Of a stretch of 64,000 bases of DNA, positions 60,797 through 64,000 are shown piece after piece. The stretch spans positions 546,336 to 610,335 of the forward strand of contig NZ_KQ947990.1 of the NCBI RefSeq assembly GCF_001513975.1. The letters run 5' to 3'. Below the pieces are notes generated by a model. That model searched no databases, was not told the DNA's origin, and saw only the letters and a list, made by a program, of their open reading frames with translations. Source of the DNA: Streptomyces curacoi (GTDB lineage Bacteria; Actinomycetota; Actinomycetes; Streptomycetales; Streptomycetaceae). Positions within the stretch are counted from its first letter, which is position 1. Each line of letters starts with the position of its first letter. The position numbers and the translations under genes were made by a program.

Positions 60797-61483
60797 TCAG
60801 ACCTGCACCGCCCACGGCGGCGGGGGCGGCACCAAGGCCCGCGCCTTTCGCCGTACGACCACGGCGGCGATCCCCAGCCCGACGCCGACCAGCACCAGCA
60901 CCACACCGAGCATCATCGCCGTGCCGAGAACCGCCGGCACGGTGTAGTCCTCGATCACGCGCCCCCGGATCACGGACTCCGGAAGCGTCCCGCCCCGGTC
61001 GTCGAGGAAGGCCCGCGAGTCACGGGCGTTCGCGCGATGGTCGCCCAGCATGAACAGCCGCCCCTCGGGGACCCGCACGTCGTAGGAGGACATGCCGAAC
61101 CCACGGCTGGCCTCGGCGCTCTTCACATACGGCTCCTGCAACGGCTTCCCGTTCACGGAGACCCGCGTGCCCGCGCCCTCTCCCGTGCAGCACACCACGT
61201 GGTCGCCGCCCACGCCGATGACCCGCTCCATCACCAGCCCCTCGAAGCCGTACCGGTCCGGCGCCGAGAACACCACGACGTCCCCGCGCCGCACCTCGCT
61301 TCCGTCGACCCGCTCATAGACGACCCGGTCGCCCGGTCCGTACGTCGGCGTCATGCTCTCGCTCGACACGACGGAGCCACCGAACGCCTGCCGGGCGTAG
61401 GCGACGCCGCCCAGCCCCAGCAACAGCCCCACCAGCCCCACCACGACGGCTGCGATCGCCAGCCCCCGCCCTTTGCCCGACAT
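60797..61483 (-). CDS. Signal peptidase I-like protein, catalytic Lys not conserved
   Basis: 228 residues. N-terminal membrane segment (AIAAVVVGLVGLLLGLGGVA), the catalytic Ser box VSSESMTPTYGPGDRVVYE, the region normally KRVIG-PGD as VMERVIGVGGDHVVCC, box E as FMLGDHRANARDSRAF, and a second, C-terminal membrane segment (TAMMLGVVLVLVGVGLGIAA). In place of the general-base Lys there is Glu (MERVIG), so the catalytic mechanism must differ or the protein may be weakly active. ATG 61483; convergent with the CDF gene. Confidence 0.88.
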   Translation of the reverse strand: MSGKGRGLAIAAVVVGLVGLLLGLGGVAYARQAFGGSVVSSESMTPTYGPGDRVVYERVDGSEVRRGDVVVFSAPDRYGFEGLVMERVIGVGGDHVVCCTGEGAGTRVSVNGKPLQEPYVKSAEASRGFGMSSYDVRVPEGRLFMLGDHRANARDSRAFLDDRGGTLPESVIRGRVIEDYTVPAVLGTAMMLGVVLVLVGVGLGIAAVVVRRKARALVPPPPPWAVQV

Positions 61484-61547
61484 CGTTCCTCCCCATGCGG
61501 CCCGTCCGCGGGCGCAGAGCGTAGCGGGTGTCCGCGACCGGACCGTG

Positions 61548-61712
61548 CGGACCCGCGCCCGGGCCTACCGACGCGGGCCCGCGCCCGGGCCTACCGACGC
61601 GGGCCCGCGCCCGGGCCTACCGACGCGGGCCCGCGCCCGGGCCTACCGACGCGGACCCGTGCCCCGGCCCACCGACGCGGACCCGCGCCCGGCCTCCCGA
61701 CGCGGGCCCCGT
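61548..61712. repeat. Tandem repeat, about six copies of 26 bp
   Basis: Unit CGACGCGGGCCCGCGCCCGG, GCCTAC. Exact copies at 61569, 61595 and 61621, variants at 61647 and 61673, partial copies at both ends. It fills the gap between the PTS gene stop and the signal peptidase start. Each unit contains the palindrome GCGGGCCCGC. Confidence 0.9.
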
Positions 61713-61721
61713 CGCGCCTGG

Positions 61722-63815
61722 CTACCCGACCTCGCGCAGCACCTCGAGAACGGCCGGCTCGTCCGGCGCGTCCAGCAGCCGCTCCCGGAACCCGGCGTCC
61801 GTCAACTTCCGTGACAGCAGCGCCAGAATCCGCAGATGCTCGTCACCCGCGGCCGCCTCCGGTACGGCGATCATGAACACCAGCCTCGCCTTCGTACCGT
61901 CCAGCGAGCCCCACTCGACGCCCTGCACGGACCGCGCGAAACCGACGACCGGCGCGGTCACCGCATCCGTCTTGGCATGCGGAATCGCGATCTCCTCACC
62001 CAGCCCGGTCGTGCCCTGGGCCTCGCGCCGGAGTGCGGTCGCCACCAGCTCGCCCACGTCCGCGACCTTCCCGGTGCGCGCCAGCAACTCGGCCATCTCC
62101 CGGATCGCGGACTCCTTGTCGGCCGCGCCGAGTTCGACCTTCACCGTCCGCTCGGTGAGGTAGCCGGAGAGGACCTCGGCCGGGGCGGTGCCGGCATCCG
62201 CCGCGTCGACCGCCTCCGGCTCCGATACGACCCTCTGCGCCACGGCGGCACCGGCAGCGCCCAGCACGGCGCCGTCGGCACCAGCCCCAGGTCCTGCGAC
62301 GCCCGCCCCGACCAGCGCGGGCTCGGGACGGACCGTGCCCGTGCCGGCACCCGCCTCCCCACGCCGCCTGCGCTCAGCCAGGTCGACCAGAGCGACCGTC
62401 GCCAGCGCGGTGACGGCCGAACCGATCACCACGGCCACGAAGAACATCGGTACCCCGCTCACCGCGCCCAGCACGGCCACGATCGGCCCGCCGTGCGGCA
62501 CGGCGTCCTCGACCCCGGCGACCCCGGCGAGAGCACCGGCCACCGCGCCGCCCAGCATGTTGGCGGGGATGACCTGGGCCGGCCGTGCCGCGGCGAACGG
62601 AATCGCGCCCTCGGAGATGCCGAAGCAGCCCATGAACAGCGAGGCGAGCCCCGTCTCCCGCTCCTGCTCGGTGTACAGCCGCTTCCGTATCAGCGTGGCC
62701 AGGCCCTGCCCCAACGGCATGACCGGGATCGCGGCCGCGCACATGCCCATGACCGTCTGGTTGCCGGTCGCGATGAGCCCGGCGCCGAACAGGAACGCCG
62801 TCTTGTTGACCGGCCCGCCCATGTCGAACGCGATCATGAGCCCGAGAATCGCGCCGAGCAGGATCGCGCTCGTGCCGGTCATCCCGCTCAGCCAGTCGGT
62901 CAGGTGCTCGAAGACCCAGGAGATCGGCTTACCGATGACGTAGATGAAGAACAGGCCGAGAGCAGTGGTCGCCACGATCGGGATCACGATGATCGGCATG
63001 ATCGGCTGCACGAACTTCGGGACCTTGACCTTCTTGATCCCCAGCACCAGATACCCGGCGAGGAACCCGGTCACGATCGCCCCGATGAACCCGGCGCCCG
63101 CCTTGGAATCGTACAGCTCACCGGTGTTGGCGATCCAGCCGCCGATCATGCCCGGCACGAGCGCGGGACGGTCCCCGACGGCATAGGCGATGTACCCGGA
63201 CAGAATCGGCACCATCAGCGTGAAGCCGATGACGCCGATGTTGTTCACGTCCATCCAGAAGGAGTCCTTCGGGATGACCAGGCCGCCCGACGGGTCGGTG
63301 TGCCCGCCCAGCGAGAGCGAGACCGCGATCAGCAGCCCGCCGACCACGACGAACGGGATCATGTAACTGACCCCGTTCATGAGCGCCTTGTACCCGACGC
63401 TCCGCTCCTTGCCACCGCCGGCCGCCGAAGCCGCGGACGCGGCCCCCGCCTCGTGCACGGGCGCCGACAACACCCGCTCGATCAGCCGCTCTGGGTGGTG
63501 AATGCCCTCCGCCACCCCGACGGTGAGAACCCGCTTCCCCGCGAAACGGCTCAGGTCCACGTCCTTGTCCGCGGCGACGATGATGCCGTCCGCGGCGTTG
63601 ACATCGTTGTCACTTAGAACGTTTTCAGCCCCGATCGACCCCTGGGTCTCCACCTTCATGTCGATACCGCGGCTCTCGGCGGCCTGCACGAGCTTCTCCG
63701 CCGCCATGTACGTGTGCGCGATGCCCGTCGGACACGCGGTCACCGCGAGCAGCTTCAACCGCCTCTGCTCGCCACCGCCTCTGCCCCCAGTGGGAGGGCC
63801 GGCTGTACTGGTCAC
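61722..63815 (-). CDS. fruA: Fructose-type PTS permease, fused IIB-IIC-IIA
   Basis: 697 residues. IIB domain first: LAVTACPTGIAHTYMAAEKL with the phospho-Cys. IIC spans residues about 150-490 (GVSYMIPFVVVGGLLIAVSL, FDMGGPVNKTAFLFGAGLIA, GCFGISEGAIPFAAARPAQV). After an Ala/Gly/Val linker comes IIA (KESAIREMAELLARTGKVAD, EIAIPHAKTDAVTAPVVGFA with the phospho-His). It imports and phosphorylates fructose or a similar sugar using HPr. GTG 63815 has AGGAG 6 nt upstream. No fruK or DeoR regulator is visible in the 185 bp left before the window edge, although these are usual partners. Mannose is a possible substrate given the man genes nearby. Confidence 0.92.
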   Translation of the reverse strand: MTSTAGPPTGGRGGGEQRRLKLLAVTACPTGIAHTYMAAEKLVQAAESRGIDMKVETQGSIGAENVLSDNDVNAADGIIVAADKDVDLSRFAGKRVLTVGVAEGIHHPERLIERVLSAPVHEAGAASAASAAGGGKERSVGYKALMNGVSYMIPFVVVGGLLIAVSLSLGGHTDPSGGLVIPKDSFWMDVNNIGVIGFTLMVPILSGYIAYAVGDRPALVPGMIGGWIANTGELYDSKAGAGFIGAIVTGFLAGYLVLGIKKVKVPKFVQPIMPIIVIPIVATTALGLFFIYVIGKPISWVFEHLTDWLSGMTGTSAILLGAILGLMIAFDMGGPVNKTAFLFGAGLIATGNQTVMGMCAAAIPVMPLGQGLATLIRKRLYTEQERETGLASLFMGCFGISEGAIPFAAARPAQVIPANMLGGAVAGALAGVAGVEDAVPHGGPIVAVLGAVSGVPMFFVAVVIGSAVTALATVALVDLAERRRRGEAGAGTGTVRPEPALVGAGVAGPGAGADGAVLGAAGAAVAQRVVSEPEAVDAADAGTAPAEVLSGYLTERTVKVELGAADKESAIREMAELLARTGKVADVGELVATALRREAQGTTGLGEEIAIPHAKTDAVTAPVVGFARSVQGVEWGSLDGTKARLVFMIAVPEAAAGDEHLRILALLSRKLTDAGFRERLLDAPDEPAVLEVLREVG

Positions 63816-64000
63816 GTCGATCTCCTAACGCCTTTGTCATGCGGAATCGCCGTCCCGGACGCCCCGCAAGATCGATCAGCTGTTCCGAACCCCTGGCATC
63901 CTGCACCACCGCGCCACCGGCTCAAAGGCACAAAGGTCCCTCATCGTCCCGGTCTGCCGCCTCCTGTTCTCCCTTCGTTGGTGTCCTGTTATCGCTCCCG

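Noticed and set aside
61548..61712. CRISPR array or replication iterons
   Set aside because: 26-bp units abut directly with no spacers; no replication protein or AT-rich zone nearby.
59471..61876. 801-residue plus-strand open frame across the CDF and signal peptidase genes
   Set aside because: Runs out of frame through the CDF gene and antisense to the signal peptidase; its tail only translates the 26-bp repeat.
63816..64000. Start of a further gene upstream of the PTS gene, including the 94-residue frame at 63625-63909
   Set aside because: The frame overlaps the PTS start out of phase and has no recognisable motif; the 185 bp are too short to decide.

Overview
The window looks like chromosomal DNA of a Streptomyces species. 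It has very high GC, frequent GTG/TTG starts, AGGAGG-type ribosome binding sites, and a gene order typical of the Streptomyces core chromosome (hut genes, a sigI-type sigma factor, purK-purE, a cluster of LytR-CpsA-Psr genes, the F420 genes, whiB and the mannose genes). I found no tRNA, rRNA, CRISPR array, transposase or prophage. Almost everything is core or near-core; the accessory signals are short intergenic repeats, two frameshifted genes and one divergent paralogue.

Layout. 1-1.5 kb: end of a formimidoylglutamate deiminase and hutI (histidine degradation). 1.5-5.7 kb: a sigma-like/ricin-lectin membrane protein, a SigB-family sigma factor and, divergently, its probable partner-switching proteins (STAS antagonist and HATPase kinase). 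5.9-9.9 kb: a tightly coupled four-gene operon of exported proteins, two with sortase signals (LPQTG and LAATG) and a shared repeated domain. 10-14 kb: POT peptide transporter and an OmpR-type two-component system. 14-24 kb: gtrA, purKE, an M19 dipeptidase and a catalytically dead paralogue separated by a broken old-yellow-enzyme gene with its MerR regulator, VOC and CGNR proteins, and a UDP-sugar dehydrogenase. 23.8-28.3 kb: acyl-CoA dehydrogenase, thioesterase, LCP protein 1, a Cys/Met-rich copper-binding protein and a frameshifted acetyltransferase.

28.3-36.2 kb: four more LCP genes and a family 2 glycosyltransferase; with LCP 1 this makes five LCP genes within 11 kb. 37-45 kb: TIGR03089 protein, secreted PGRP-type amidase, NDP-sugar (probably GDP-mannose) pyrophosphorylase, AlkA-like glycosylase, fbiB-fbiA (F420 side chain) and cysteine dioxygenase. 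45.8-53 kb: whiB, a giant membrane glycosyltransferase, DUF5719, a metallopeptidase-like protein and DUF3499. 53-60.7 kb: lactate permease, manB, Trm112-like protein, SIS isomerase, manA and a CDF transporter. 60.8-63.8 kb: signal peptidase and a fructose-type PTS IIBCA, with the window ending in its upstream region.

How the parts work together. manA/SIS -> manB -> manC gives GDP-mannose for cell-envelope glycans; GtrA, the glycosyltransferases, the UDP-sugar dehydrogenase and the five LCP ligases would build sugar polymers and attach them to peptidoglycan, and the amidase would remodel the wall. The window is therefore largely a cell-envelope biogenesis region with the developmental regulator whiB inside it. 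Several intergenic gaps hold short tandem repeats (14, 26, about 43 and about 125 bp) or dispersed Streptomyces repeats, two of which occur as near-identical copies 15 kb apart. Several genes appear leaderless, with a TAnnnT -10 box 6-7 nt before the start codon.
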